In this document: positions 1 to 6,593 of the stretch, one piece after another
Numbering within the stretch: the stretch's first letter is position 1
Layout of the letters: each line of letters opens with the position of its first letter
NCBI GenBank assembly: GCA_003509065.1
Contig: DODG01000109.1
Coordinates: 1,845 to 10,563 of the forward strand
DNA length: 8,719 nt
From: Acidobacteriota bacterium
GTDB taxonomy: Bacteria > Acidobacteriota > Vicinamibacteria > Vicinamibacterales > UBA823
Direction: 5' to 3'
Notes under the pieces: generated by a model
The model's input: the letters and a program-made list of their open reading frames with translations, nothing else
Told to the model about the DNA's origin: nothing
The model's database searches: none
Translations under genes and position numbers: made by a program

Positions 1-791
1 CTGGCTATCAGTTCGCGCGCGTTCGCAACAGCATAGTCGAGCGGCGCCGGATCACCAGGACCGTTACTCAGAAAGATGCCGTGGGGTTCGATGGCAAGTA
101 AGTCGCTTGCAGGAGAAGTCGCTGGAAACACATGCACATCACAGCCGTAGGCTGTCAAGCGTCGTAAAATATTCCACTTCATTCCAAAATCATATGCAGC
201 TATCCGCAAACGCTGCTTGATTGAACGCTCATTTATTAATGTAAAATCACCCACTTCAGAACTGTTCCCTAGATCCATATCGTCTCGCCAGATGAATGGA
301 TCTGGACACGTAACGTGTTGCACCAAATCTAAACCTTCCATGGGAGCAATCGTCTTTGCCTCTTCTATGGCCTGCTCAACACGCAAGGCGTCGGTTGTAA
401 TGATGCCTCGCATGACTCCACTGGAGCGCAACAACCGGGTTAAAGATCTCGTATCAACGTCAGTAATTGCAACAATGTCATGTTCTTCAAGATAATTGTG
501 CAATGTGTCCGAAGCACGCCAATTACTAGCAATTGGTGAAGCCTCGCGCATAATGAAGCCCGCAACTTGTGGGCCACGCGATTCATGGTCGCTGTCTGTA
601 ACCCCATAATTTCCAATCTGCGGACAAGTCATTGCAACCATTTGGCCGGAGTATGAAGGGTCGGTCAACACCTCTTGGTATCCGGTCATACTCGTATTAA
701 ATACAACTTCACCAGAAGCTTTCCCTTGTTTACCGAGCGAAACTCCTTCATAGCATGTACCATTCTCAAGCGCTAAGATGGCCTTAGTCAT
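1..791 (-). CDS. carA: Carbamoyl-phosphate synthase small (glutaminase) subunit, 3' part outside window
   Basis: The protein supplies ammonia from glutamine to the large subunit CarB for carbamoyl phosphate, the precursor of pyrimidines and arginine; it acts in the cytoplasm. Reading the minus strand from ATG at 791-789 gives [11 protein letters not shown], then the very conserved [14 protein letters not shown] (about residues 27-40), [34 protein letters not shown] and [11 protein letters not shown] (about 243-253). These cover the whole CarA N-terminal domain and the first part of the class I glutamine amidotransferase domain. The frame is open to the window edge, about 263 residues. The catalytic Cys (GxCxGHQ motif) and His-Glu pair would lie just beyond it, so activity cannot be judged. 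The start is supported by a GAAGGG Shine-Dalgarno at 805-800 and by the match of the N-terminus to the family. The start overlaps the stop of a small upstream ORF (TGATG). carB is not visible. Confidence 0.96.
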   Translation of the reverse strand, partial: MTKAILALENGTCYEGVSLGKQGKASGEVVFNTSMTGYQEVLTDPSYSGQMVAMTCPQIGNYGVTDSDHESRGPQVAGFIMREASPIASNWRASDTLHNYLEEHDIVAITDVDTRSLTRLLRSSGVMRGIITTDALRVEQAIEEAKTIAPMEGLDLVQHVTCPDPFIWRDDMDLGNSSEVGDFTLINERSIKQRLRIAAYDFGMKWNILRRLTAYGCDVHVFPATSPASDLLAIEPHGIFLSNGPGDPAPLDYAVANARELIA

Positions 792-982
792 CAACGCATC
801 CCTTCGACAGCTACTCGCCGCCCTTGATTGGAATCGTAGGCTCGAAAAATGGAAATAAGAACACCTGCGCCAATTGGGTGCAGCACCCAATATGGGCCAA
901 ACACACTAGGTTGGGAGTATAAACTCGTATCTTCTGGCGTCAGTGCAGGTACTCCTCCAAGAAGTAATGAAAATGCTAACAC
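791..982 (-). CDS. Possible small hydrophobic protein upstream of carA, function unknown
   Basis: An open frame of 63 codons begins at GTG (982-980) and ends with TGA at 793-791, sharing one base with the carA ATG (TGATG). That arrangement is typical of translational coupling and is the main argument that it is real. The product has two mildly hydrophobic stretches, one near the N-terminus ([13 protein letters not shown]) and one around [19 protein letters not shown], with a basic tail ([11 protein letters not shown]). It could be a small membrane protein. The frame is closed by TAG 18 codons upstream of the GTG, and no ATG and no good ribosome binding site precede the start, so the start is uncertain. 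I recognise no family. It could instead be the decayed 3' end of a longer gene, or non-coding leader of carA. An opposite-strand frame of similar length covers much of the same DNA and looks like a shadow. Confidence 0.35.
   Translation of the reverse strand: MLAFSLLLGGVPALTPEDTSLYSQPSVFGPYWVLHPIGAGVLISIFRAYDSNQGRRVAVEGMR
800..805 (-). promoter_or_regulatory. Ribosome binding site of carA
   Basis: GAAGGG on the minus strand sits 8 nt before the carA ATG. It lies inside the last codons of the small upstream ORF, so carA can be initiated independently of that ORF as well as by coupling. Confidence 0.6.
873..891. repeat. Perfect 19-bp palindrome (9-bp arms, 1-nt centre)
   Basis: ATTGGGTGC at 873-881 and GCACCCAAT at 883-891 are exact reverse complements around A882. 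The next outer pair (872/892) does not match, so the symmetry ends sharply. Its near edge is about 80 nt upstream of the carA start. In RNA it could fold as an 8-bp stem with a 3-nt loop. It could be an operator or leader hairpin for carA, or a chance product of the YWVLHPIG codons if the small ORF is coding. No T-run follows on either strand, so it is not an intrinsic terminator. Confidence 0.5.
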
Positions 983-1046
983 GGAACGACGTGCAATGAT
1001 CGTGAAATCATTAGCTTCACTGACGCACAGGTGTATCTAAGGATTC

Positions 1047-1075
1047 TTGACACCCTAACGACCGTCTGAAACAGT
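1047..1075 (+). promoter_or_regulatory. Weak candidate promoter for bshC
   Basis: A consensus -35 box TTGACA lies at 1047-1052. With a 17-nt spacer the -10 position would be AACAGT (1070-1075), which matches TATAAT at only three positions. If used, transcription would start roughly 25 nt before the bshC GTG. The rest of the divergent spacer 983-1107 shows only a short CTAAC/GTTAG inverted repeat (1055-1059 and 1074-1078). I found no convincing minus-strand promoter for carA in it. Confidence 0.25.
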
Positions 1076-1107
1076 TAGATTTTGCGTACTCTAAACTGGA
1101 AACTGCT

Positions 1108-2739
1108 GTGTCGTCCTCTAAGCGTACTTTAGTAGACTCTCGTCAATTTTCGTGGATCCGACGATTCGCGTTGGACTACTCCTACGATTTCTCAAAATTG
1201 TCGGCCTATTTTACTGGTGATCCAATGTCCAGCGAGGCTTGGCATACGAGGATCACAGGACAAGTCAACCATGGGCAAGACACCGAAACGATAGCCAACA
1301 TCCTAGAAACTCAACAGCATCAACGAGGGGCGCCTCCTGCAGCGTTAGCTGCAACCCAACGGCTCCGTAAACCTAACAGTGTAGCGATCGTCACGGGCCA
1401 GCAAGCAGGACTCTTTGGTGGTCCCCTTTTCACACTGCTAAAAGCTATCACGGCTCTCCAACTCGCTGAACAGATGGCTGAGGCACATAAGGTGCCGACA
1501 GTCCCGATATTTTGGATCGACTCCGAAGATCATGACTGGGAAGAAATTGGATCTTGCAATGTTTTAAATACTGAATTGGAACATACAAACATCATACTCA
1601 ACCCACCGCCTGGCGCCGGTACAATCCCAGTGGCTTCACTACAAATTGGGCCGGATGTTAAAGAGGTAATTAAAAAACTTAAGGATTCACTGACTCCGAC
1701 CGAATTCACTGACGAATTAATCGGTCAACTACAGGACACCTATGTTGAAGGACGTGGCGTAGCCGAGGCATTCGGACGCTGGTTGGAAACTTTCTTAGGA
1801 GAACGAGGACTTGTTGTCTTCGATGGCTCAGATTCCTCAGCGAAACATCTAGTGGCTGGAGTGTTTGAAAAAGAAGTGCGCGCAAAAGGCCACACAGCAG
1901 CCTTGGCGGCGACGGCCGGTTCTCAACTTACGGCTTGCGGATACCACGCGCAAGTCAAACCTCAACCTGACAGCGTCAATCTGTTTCGCATCGACTCAAC
2001 TCGGCAAACGATTCGACGAAATGATGGCGGGTTTATAGTTGGAAAACATTTATATAGCACCGACGAACTCGTCAGCGAAGTATTGGCGCACCCTGAACGA
2101 TTCAGCCCTAACGTGTTGTTACGTCCTCTCGTGCAGGACACGTTATTTCCGACGGTTTGTTATGTGTCCGGGCCAAATGAGCTTAGCTACTTCGGGCAGC
2201 TTCGCGAAATATACAAGTACTTTGGCATACCAATGCCGTTGATCTATCCACGTGCATCAGCCACGATTATTGATTCCGCAACTGCACGTTTCCTGTCACG
2301 CACCAATCTTCCAATAGAAACACTACAGCCTCGAGATGAAGCTGCCCTGAACCACTTTCTTGAAGGTCAATTACCTTCTGCAGTGGAACACTCTATGCAA
2401 TCTGTTGGAAGCTCTGTCCAAGAAAGTATGAAGGATTTAATCGCATCAGTACCAACTATTGATCCCACTTTAACTGCTGCGACACAGTCAACGCTCAACC
2501 GGATAGAGCGTGATCTCCACAATCTTCATAAAAAAATTCTAAATGCAACAAAACGAAAGGATGCAACCCTAAGACGGCAATTCTTTCGGGCACAGGCGCA
2601 ACTATTCCCGCACGGTGACCCTCAAGAACGAGCCGTTGGATTCGTTTATTTTCTCAATTTGTATGGACCTACATTTATAGATTTACTGGTAAATGAACTC
2701 TCAATAGCACCCAAGCAACATTCAGTCTTTACGCCTTAG
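1108..2739 (+). CDS. bshC: Bacillithiol biosynthesis cysteine-adding enzyme BshC
   Basis: BshC is the putative ligase that adds cysteine to glucosaminyl-malate, the last step to bacillithiol, a low-molecular-weight thiol that replaces glutathione in the cytoplasm. The 543-residue length is that of a full family member (about 540). Visible family hallmarks are GQQAGLFGGPLFTLLKA (97-113), FWIDSEDHDWEE (135-146), YVSGPNELSYFGQLREIY (from 352) followed by PMPLIYPR, a helical, probably coiled-coil stretch around 440-500, and the C-terminal NLYGPTFIDLLVNEL. The first two sit in the Rossmann-like core. The start is GTG at 1108, preceded by GGAAA at 1098-1102; no alternative start fits better. The gene is divergent from carA and 111 nt upstream of the XdhC-family start. 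bshA and bshB, which act earlier in the pathway, are not in the window. Confidence 0.95.
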   Translation: MSSSKRTLVDSRQFSWIRRFALDYSYDFSKLSAYFTGDPMSSEAWHTRITGQVNHGQDTETIANILETQQHQRGAPPAALAATQRLRKPNSVAIVTGQQAGLFGGPLFTLLKAITALQLAEQMAEAHKVPTVPIFWIDSEDHDWEEIGSCNVLNTELEHTNIILNPPPGAGTIPVASLQIGPDVKEVIKKLKDSLTPTEFTDELIGQLQDTYVEGRGVAEAFGRWLETFLGERGLVVFDGSDSSAKHLVAGVFEKEVRAKGHTAALAATAGSQLTACGYHAQVKPQPDSVNLFRIDSTRQTIRRNDGGFIVGKHLYSTDELVSEVLAHPERFSPNVLLRPLVQDTLFPTVCYVSGPNELSYFGQLREIYKYFGIPMPLIYPRASATIIDSATARFLSRTNLPIETLQPRDEAALNHFLEGQLPSAVEHSMQSVGSSVQESMKDLIASVPTIDPTLTAATQSTLNRIERDLHNLHKKILNATKRKDATLRRQFFRAQAQLFPHGDPQERAVGFVYFLNLYGPTFIDLLVNELSIAPKQHSVFTP

Positions 2740-2783
2740 CGTTCCACACCAATATACGTGCTACGCAAGGGGGGTCTTCCGCC

Positions 2784-2792
2784 TGATATAAT
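2784..2792 (+). promoter_or_regulatory. Extended -10 promoter for the XdhC-family gene
   Basis: TGATATAAT is a perfect extended -10 element (TGnTATAAT) in the bshC/XdhC spacer. No good -35 hexamer lies 16-18 nt upstream, which is normal for extended -10 promoters. The expected start of transcription is near 2799, giving an untranslated leader of about 50 nt before the ATG at 2851. It would let the XdhC-family gene, and possibly the heat-shock genes behind it, be expressed apart from bshC. Confidence 0.55.
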
Positions 2793-2850
2793 TAGGACAC
2801 CGCTTGGGAGGGAACTTTATTCAGCCCAAACTATCAGACTTAATTGTGAT

Positions 2851-3702
2851 ATGAGCCAAGACGTTTTCGAAGAAATTGCGAAAGCACTGAAAAACGGCGA
2901 GCCGGCAGCCCTAGTTACAATTGTTAAGGTGCAAGGCTCAACACCCCAGCGTCTTGGTGCGAAGATGCTTGTGTTCTCGGACGGCCGAACAGTAGGGACT
3001 ATTGGGGGTGGTTGCTACGAACACGATGCGTTCTGGAAAGCACGTAACGTGTTAGAAACTCGGAAACCTGTATTAGAACGATATGAACTAACGGACGATT
3101 TTGCAGAGGAATCTGGCCTCGTCTGTGGTGGAGAAATGGAAGTGTACATCGATCCAATCGAACCTGCGCCACCGCTGTACATAATCGGTGCTGGACATGT
3201 AGGATACCAACTGTCTCGCGTTGCAGCCTCTGTGGGCTTCCAGATTCACGTAATTGACGACCGCCAAAAATTTGCTAACGCTGAACGGTTTCCAGATGCT
3301 ATGGAAATAATTGTCGATTCGGTCCCCGACTGGCTCCATCGAACTGAATTACCACCATACTCTTACGCGGTGATTGTCACTCGTGGACACCGACACGACC
3401 TAGATGCACTTCGCGCTTTAGCCGCACGCGACCTGCGGTACCTTGGTTTAATTGGCAGCAAGGCTAAAGTTGTAAAAATATTTGAAGAACTAGCAAGTGA
3501 GTCGATGCCAAGCGAGTGTCTACAGCGCGTTCATGCCCCGATTGGACTCGACATCGGCGCCGTAACGCCGCAGGAAATTGCAGTAAGTATTCTTGCTGAA
3601 TTGATCGCTGTAAAGTACGGAAAGGTAAACATTGGTAAATCCGGTGACGACTCAACCGTGCAATCAATGCGCTGGACACCGAAGAATCTAAAGACGTCCT
3701 AG
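2851..3702 (+). CDS. XdhC/CoxI-family molybdenum-cofactor maturation protein
   Basis: XdhC proteins bind molybdenum cofactor, promote its sulfuration and hand it to xanthine dehydrogenase or related molybdenum hydroxylases. The 283 residues contain both family domains. The N-terminal XdhC_CoxI domain has TIVKVQGSTPQRLGAKML (23-40), GGGCYE (52-57) with the conserved Cys, and CGGEMEVYI (92-100). The C-terminal Rossmann domain has GAGHVG (113-118), VIDDR (134-138), VTRGHRHD (176-183), YLGLIGSKAK (197-206) and HAPIGLDIGA (228-237). I chose ATG 2851, not the upstream in-frame GTG at 2758, because the family N-terminus aligns with MSQDVFEEIAKAL and the extra 31 codons overlie the putative promoter. 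No Shine-Dalgarno stands before this ATG; a purine run GGGAGGGAA (2806-2814) is too far away. No molybdenum hydroxylase subunit genes adjoin it, so the client enzyme is unknown. Confidence 0.9.
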   Translation: MSQDVFEEIAKALKNGEPAALVTIVKVQGSTPQRLGAKMLVFSDGRTVGTIGGGCYEHDAFWKARNVLETRKPVLERYELTDDFAEESGLVCGGEMEVYIDPIEPAPPLYIIGAGHVGYQLSRVAASVGFQIHVIDDRQKFANAERFPDAMEIIVDSVPDWLHRTELPPYSYAVIVTRGHRHDLDALRALAARDLRYLGLIGSKAKVVKIFEELASESMPSECLQRVHAPIGLDIGAVTPQEIAVSILAELIAVKYGKVNIGKSGDDSTVQSMRWTPKNLKTS

Positions 3703-3747
3703 TGTGCTAAATTGGAAAGTAGATCAATCAACTAACGGAACTTCATC

Positions 3748-4836
3748 GTGACGCCCAGTCGATCGCGCGCCACGCGCCAAAATAAAGAAGTCTCCGACAG
3801 GTCACAAGCGATTCTAGTTTCGCTTGTGCGTGCATACATCGAATGTGGCGAGCCAATATCATCACTGTGGCTAGCACGACACGGTGGCTTCGGTGTTTCG
3901 TCGGCAACCGTCCGGAGCGCTTTGGCTGAGCTGGAACAATTCGGTTACATCACGAGACCTCATACATCCTCCGGACGTGTACCTACGGATCTTGGCTATC
4001 GATGTTATGTCGACTTATTGCTTCGGGATCGACGAAAAATACGTCGGCCGCAGCAAGTCCAAACACGGTTACGCCAGGGAACCATTGAAGATGTTCTAAC
4101 GAGCGTTTCGTATGAATTGTCTCGCGTGTCACACGTTTTGGGTTTTGCGCTAGCAACACCAAATGAAAATTCGGCGTTTCAACATATTGATTTTGTTCGA
4201 CTTGAAAGCACACGTATTCTTGTCGTGCTGGTCTCAGCTACTGGTTATATCTCGCACAGAATAGTAAACCTGAATGAGAATGTCGCAGTAGAACATCTAG
4301 AACAAGCAGCAAATTATCTTAACGTAGAATTTGCCGGTTTATCTCTTGCAAAGGTACGCAAGGGCATTGCGAATCATTTCGAGGAGGAGCAGGCCCGACC
4401 CAATAGTGCCACTACCCTAGCGCTGCGATTAGCGCGAGTGGCCTTCACTAACATGACGCCAAGTAACGCACTGTTCGTCCAAGGAGTTTCATTACTGCTC
4501 AACAATGTTGTTGAGGGTGACGACCGCATTTCGATGCCAACATTACAGGTGTTATTCGAACTTATTGAGGAAAAGAAACAACTTGTAAAACTGTTAAAAA
4601 GATATGTGGATGGACAAGGATTAACGATAATTATTGGCGCCGAACATTCACTACCAGACTTTCAAAACTTTAGCTTAATTGCGTCGACGTATTTTGACGG
4701 CAATCAAACCGGTTGCGTTGGGATATTAGGACCGCGTCGAATGCATTATTCACAGAACATCGCTGCCGTCGACAGTGTCTCACGCTCAGTAAGTAGACTT
4801 TTGATTCCTATACAAAGAGGCACGGCCGCTAACTGA
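3748..4836 (+). CDS. hrcA: Heat-inducible transcription repressor HrcA
   Basis: HrcA represses chaperone operons by binding the CIRCE operator and is released when GroEL is titrated by unfolded protein. The 362-residue protein has the N-terminal winged helix with SSATVRSALAELEQFGYITRPHTSSGRVPTDLGYRCYVD at about 51-89, the family signature, then the dimerisation and inserted domains. The end is typical: GPRRMHYSQNIAAVDSVSRSVSRLL near 335-355. The recognition helix has VRS where many HrcA proteins have IRN. The start is GTG 3748 with a weak GGA (3737-3739) before it. It heads a tight unit: grpE follows after 10 nt. The 45-nt spacer before it has no CIRCE element, so autoregulation cannot be shown. 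Confidence 0.95.
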   Translation: MTPSRSRATRQNKEVSDRSQAILVSLVRAYIECGEPISSLWLARHGGFGVSSATVRSALAELEQFGYITRPHTSSGRVPTDLGYRCYVDLLLRDRRKIRRPQQVQTRLRQGTIEDVLTSVSYELSRVSHVLGFALATPNENSAFQHIDFVRLESTRILVVLVSATGYISHRIVNLNENVAVEHLEQAANYLNVEFAGLSLAKVRKGIANHFEEEQARPNSATTLALRLARVAFTNMTPSNALFVQGVSLLLNNVVEGDDRISMPTLQVLFELIEEKKQLVKLLKRYVDGQGLTIIIGAEHSLPDFQNFSLIASTYFDGNQTGCVGILGPRRMHYSQNIAAVDSVSRSVSRLLIPIQRGTAAN

Positions 4837-4846
4837 ACGAGGCTCA

Positions 4847-5455
4847 ATGACCGACGATCTAAAGTCTAAAATGTCAAAAAACACGCAGGACGGCGATACC
4901 TCAATGGTCGAAAACCAAGACCAGGCCAGTTTGGAATCTGAACCAAGAGGAGAAGGGAACCAAAATGAGGAGCAGCCTGCTAAAACGACTAGCGTGCCGG
5001 TTGACCCTCTAGCTGAAACCGAACGTCAGCGTGATGAATACCGCGAGCAGCTACTTCGCAAGACTGCAGAATTTGATAATTATCGAAAGCGCGTTGATCG
5101 CGAGCGCCGCGATCTCGCTAACTATGCAGCAATCGACCTGCTGGAGCAACTCCTACCAAGCATTGATGACTTGGAACGAGCGCTACAGGTCGATACAAAA
5201 CTAGGGAAAGTAGAAACTTACCGAGACGGCATTGAACTCATCCATCGTCAATTGATGGAATTATTACAGAAACACCAGGTGACACCGCTTGAGACCGCAG
5301 GTGTGGATTTCGATCCACATTTTCACGAAGCTGTCGCCCACGAGACAAGTGCTGACCATCGAGATGGTGAGATCATTGAGGAAGTACGCCGAGGTTATCT
5401 GCTTGGCGATCGCCTACTCCGTCCAGCGATGGTGAAAGTGGCTAAACGTGAGTAA
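4847..5455 (+). CDS. grpE: Nucleotide exchange factor GrpE
   Basis: GrpE releases ADP from DnaK and so drives the chaperone cycle with DnaJ. The 202 residues start with a polar, probably disordered tail (1-50, rich in Q, E, D, N). A long dimerising helix follows with ETERQRDEYREQLLRKTAEFDNYRKRVDRER (57-87), then the four-helix region (LLPSIDDLERAL, 102-113). The C-terminal beta domain has FDPHFHEAVAHE (155-166) and GYLLGDRLLRPAMVKVAK (183-200). All GrpE hallmarks are present. The start is ATG 4847 with GAGG at 4839-4842. It lies 10 nt after hrcA, and its last 8 nt overlap dnaJ. dnaK does not sit between grpE and dnaJ as it does in many bacteria with this arrangement. Confidence 0.97.
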   Translation: MTDDLKSKMSKNTQDGDTSMVENQDQASLESEPRGEGNQNEEQPAKTTSVPVDPLAETERQRDEYREQLLRKTAEFDNYRKRVDRERRDLANYAAIDLLEQLLPSIDDLERALQVDTKLGKVETYRDGIELIHRQLMELLQKHQVTPLETAGVDFDPHFHEAVAHETSADHRDGEIIEEVRRGYLLGDRLLRPAMVKVAKRE

Positions 5456-6593
5456 ACGAGACTACTACGAAGTACTCCAAGTAGCGCAAGGCACTGACGA
5501 GCAAGACATTAAGAGCGCCTACCGTAAACTGGCACTAAAGTACCATCCTGACCGAAATCCTGGCGATCACGCTGCTGAGGAAAAGTTTAAGGAGGCTGCT
5601 GAAGCATACTCGGTTCTTGCTGATCCCCAAAAACGTGGCATCTATGATCGATTCGGCCATGCAGGTCTCGACGCCTCCCCGAGTTCGTCAAACATCGATC
5701 CAACTGTCTTCTCAGGCTTCGATGACATCCTCGGTGGACTCGGTGATATTTTTGGTTTCGGTGATGTATTTGGTGGTGGTCGACGTCGAGGACCACAGCG
5801 TGGTGCTGACCTACGTTATGATCTCGAAATTTCGTTTGACGATGCAGTTGCTGGTACGGAAACGACGTTGCAAATTCCGAGAGATGAAACCTGTGAGCAC
5901 TGCAGTGGTTCAGGTGCCGCGTCTGGCACTCAGCCTGAAACTTGTCCTAAGTGCAAAGGACGAGGACAAATTCACTATCAACAAGGTTTTTTGACCGTTG
6001 CCCGCACGTGTGGTCATTGTCGGGGCGCAGGACGAGTAATCACAAAGCCGTGCCAAGTCTGTCAAGGCCGCGGGAAAACCTCACGCGAGCGTAAACTCAC
6101 AGTCAAGATTCCAGCCGGCATCGACACGGGTCAGCGTCTTCGGATAAGTGGTGAAGGTGAGTTCGGAGGTCAAGGTGCATCGCCAGGTGACCTGTACGTT
6201 GTCGTGCACGTTAATGAGCATCCATTTTTTATCCGGGAAGGTGATAACTTGTACTGCGAGGTACCCGTGGATTATCCCACCATGGTCTTGGGCGGTACTA
6301 TTGAAGTACCGACCTTAAATGGTGACGCGAAAATAACCATCCCACGTGCAACAAAATCAGGCACCAGATTCCGGCTCCGAGGTAAGGGAATGCCAGAGGT
6401 TAATGGAGGAAAACCCGGAGACTTATTCTTGGCTGTTCAGATCGGCACGCCAGATAAACTCACTAAGGAACAACGGTCACTCATCGAGAAACTTAGCAAG
6501 ACCATGATCAAGCAAAAGGTGGAACCGATCGACAAGGAAAACCTAGGCTCAAACCGTCCCTTCATTGATCGCGTGAAAGACATTTTTGGCTGA
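5448..6593 (+). CDS. dnaJ: Chaperone protein DnaJ (type I Hsp40)
   Basis: DnaJ delivers unfolded clients to DnaK and stimulates its ATPase. The 381 residues show every part of a type I protein. The J domain is 5-70 with HPD at 33-35; the Gly/Phe region is about 88-111 (GGLGDIFGFGDVFGGG). The four zinc-binding repeats are C149-C152 (SGSG), C166-C169 (KGRG), C188-C191 (RGAG) and C202-C205 (QGRG). The two substrate-binding beta domains follow (KIPAGIDTGQRLRISGEGE and FRLRGKGMP). The start is GTG at 5448 inside the 3' end of grpE (GTGAGTAA, 8-nt overlap), fixed by the family N-terminus SKRDYYEVL. No clear Shine-Dalgarno precedes it, so translation is probably coupled to grpE. It overlaps prmA by 8 nt at its end. 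Confidence 0.98.
   Translation: MSKRDYYEVLQVAQGTDEQDIKSAYRKLALKYHPDRNPGDHAAEEKFKEAAEAYSVLADPQKRGIYDRFGHAGLDASPSSSNIDPTVFSGFDDILGGLGDIFGFGDVFGGGRRRGPQRGADLRYDLEISFDDAVAGTETTLQIPRDETCEHCSGSGAASGTQPETCPKCKGRGQIHYQQGFLTVARTCGHCRGAGRVITKPCQVCQGRGKTSRERKLTVKIPAGIDTGQRLRISGEGEFGGQGASPGDLYVVVHVNEHPFFIREGDNLYCEVPVDYPTMVLGGTIEVPTLNGDAKITIPRATKSGTRFRLRGKGMPEVNGGKPGDLFLAVQIGTPDKLTKEQRSLIEKLSKTMIKQKVEPIDKENLGSNRPFIDRVKDIFG

Noticed and set aside
217..495. Plus-strand open frame of 92 codons
   Set aside because: It lies entirely antisense to carA, whose minus-strand translation matches the family throughout; it is a shadow.
849..1040. Plus-strand open frame of 63 codons in the carA/bshC spacer
   Set aside because: No family resemblance, no ribosome binding site, and it is antisense to the better-placed small ORF that abuts carA.
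2758..2850. N-terminal extension of the XdhC-family protein from GTG 2758
   Set aside because: The extra 31 residues have no XdhC similarity and overlie the TGATATAAT promoter; ATG 2851 fits the family start.
3684..3710. Possible CIRCE element upstream of hrcA (GTGTGCTAA at 3702-3710)
   Set aside because: The right half matches GAGTGCTAA at 8 of 9 bases, but the expected left half at 3684-3692 matches at only two positions, and the site overlaps the XdhC stop codon.
5776..5796. Inverted repeat GTGGTC-N9-GACCAC within dnaJ
   Set aside because: Short arms inside the repetitive Gly/Arg codons of the Gly/Phe region; best explained by coding.
6293..6311. Inverted repeat CGGTAC-N7-GTACCG within dnaJ
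   Set aside because: Six-bp arms are expected by chance in a window of this size; it is mid-gene and has no T-run.
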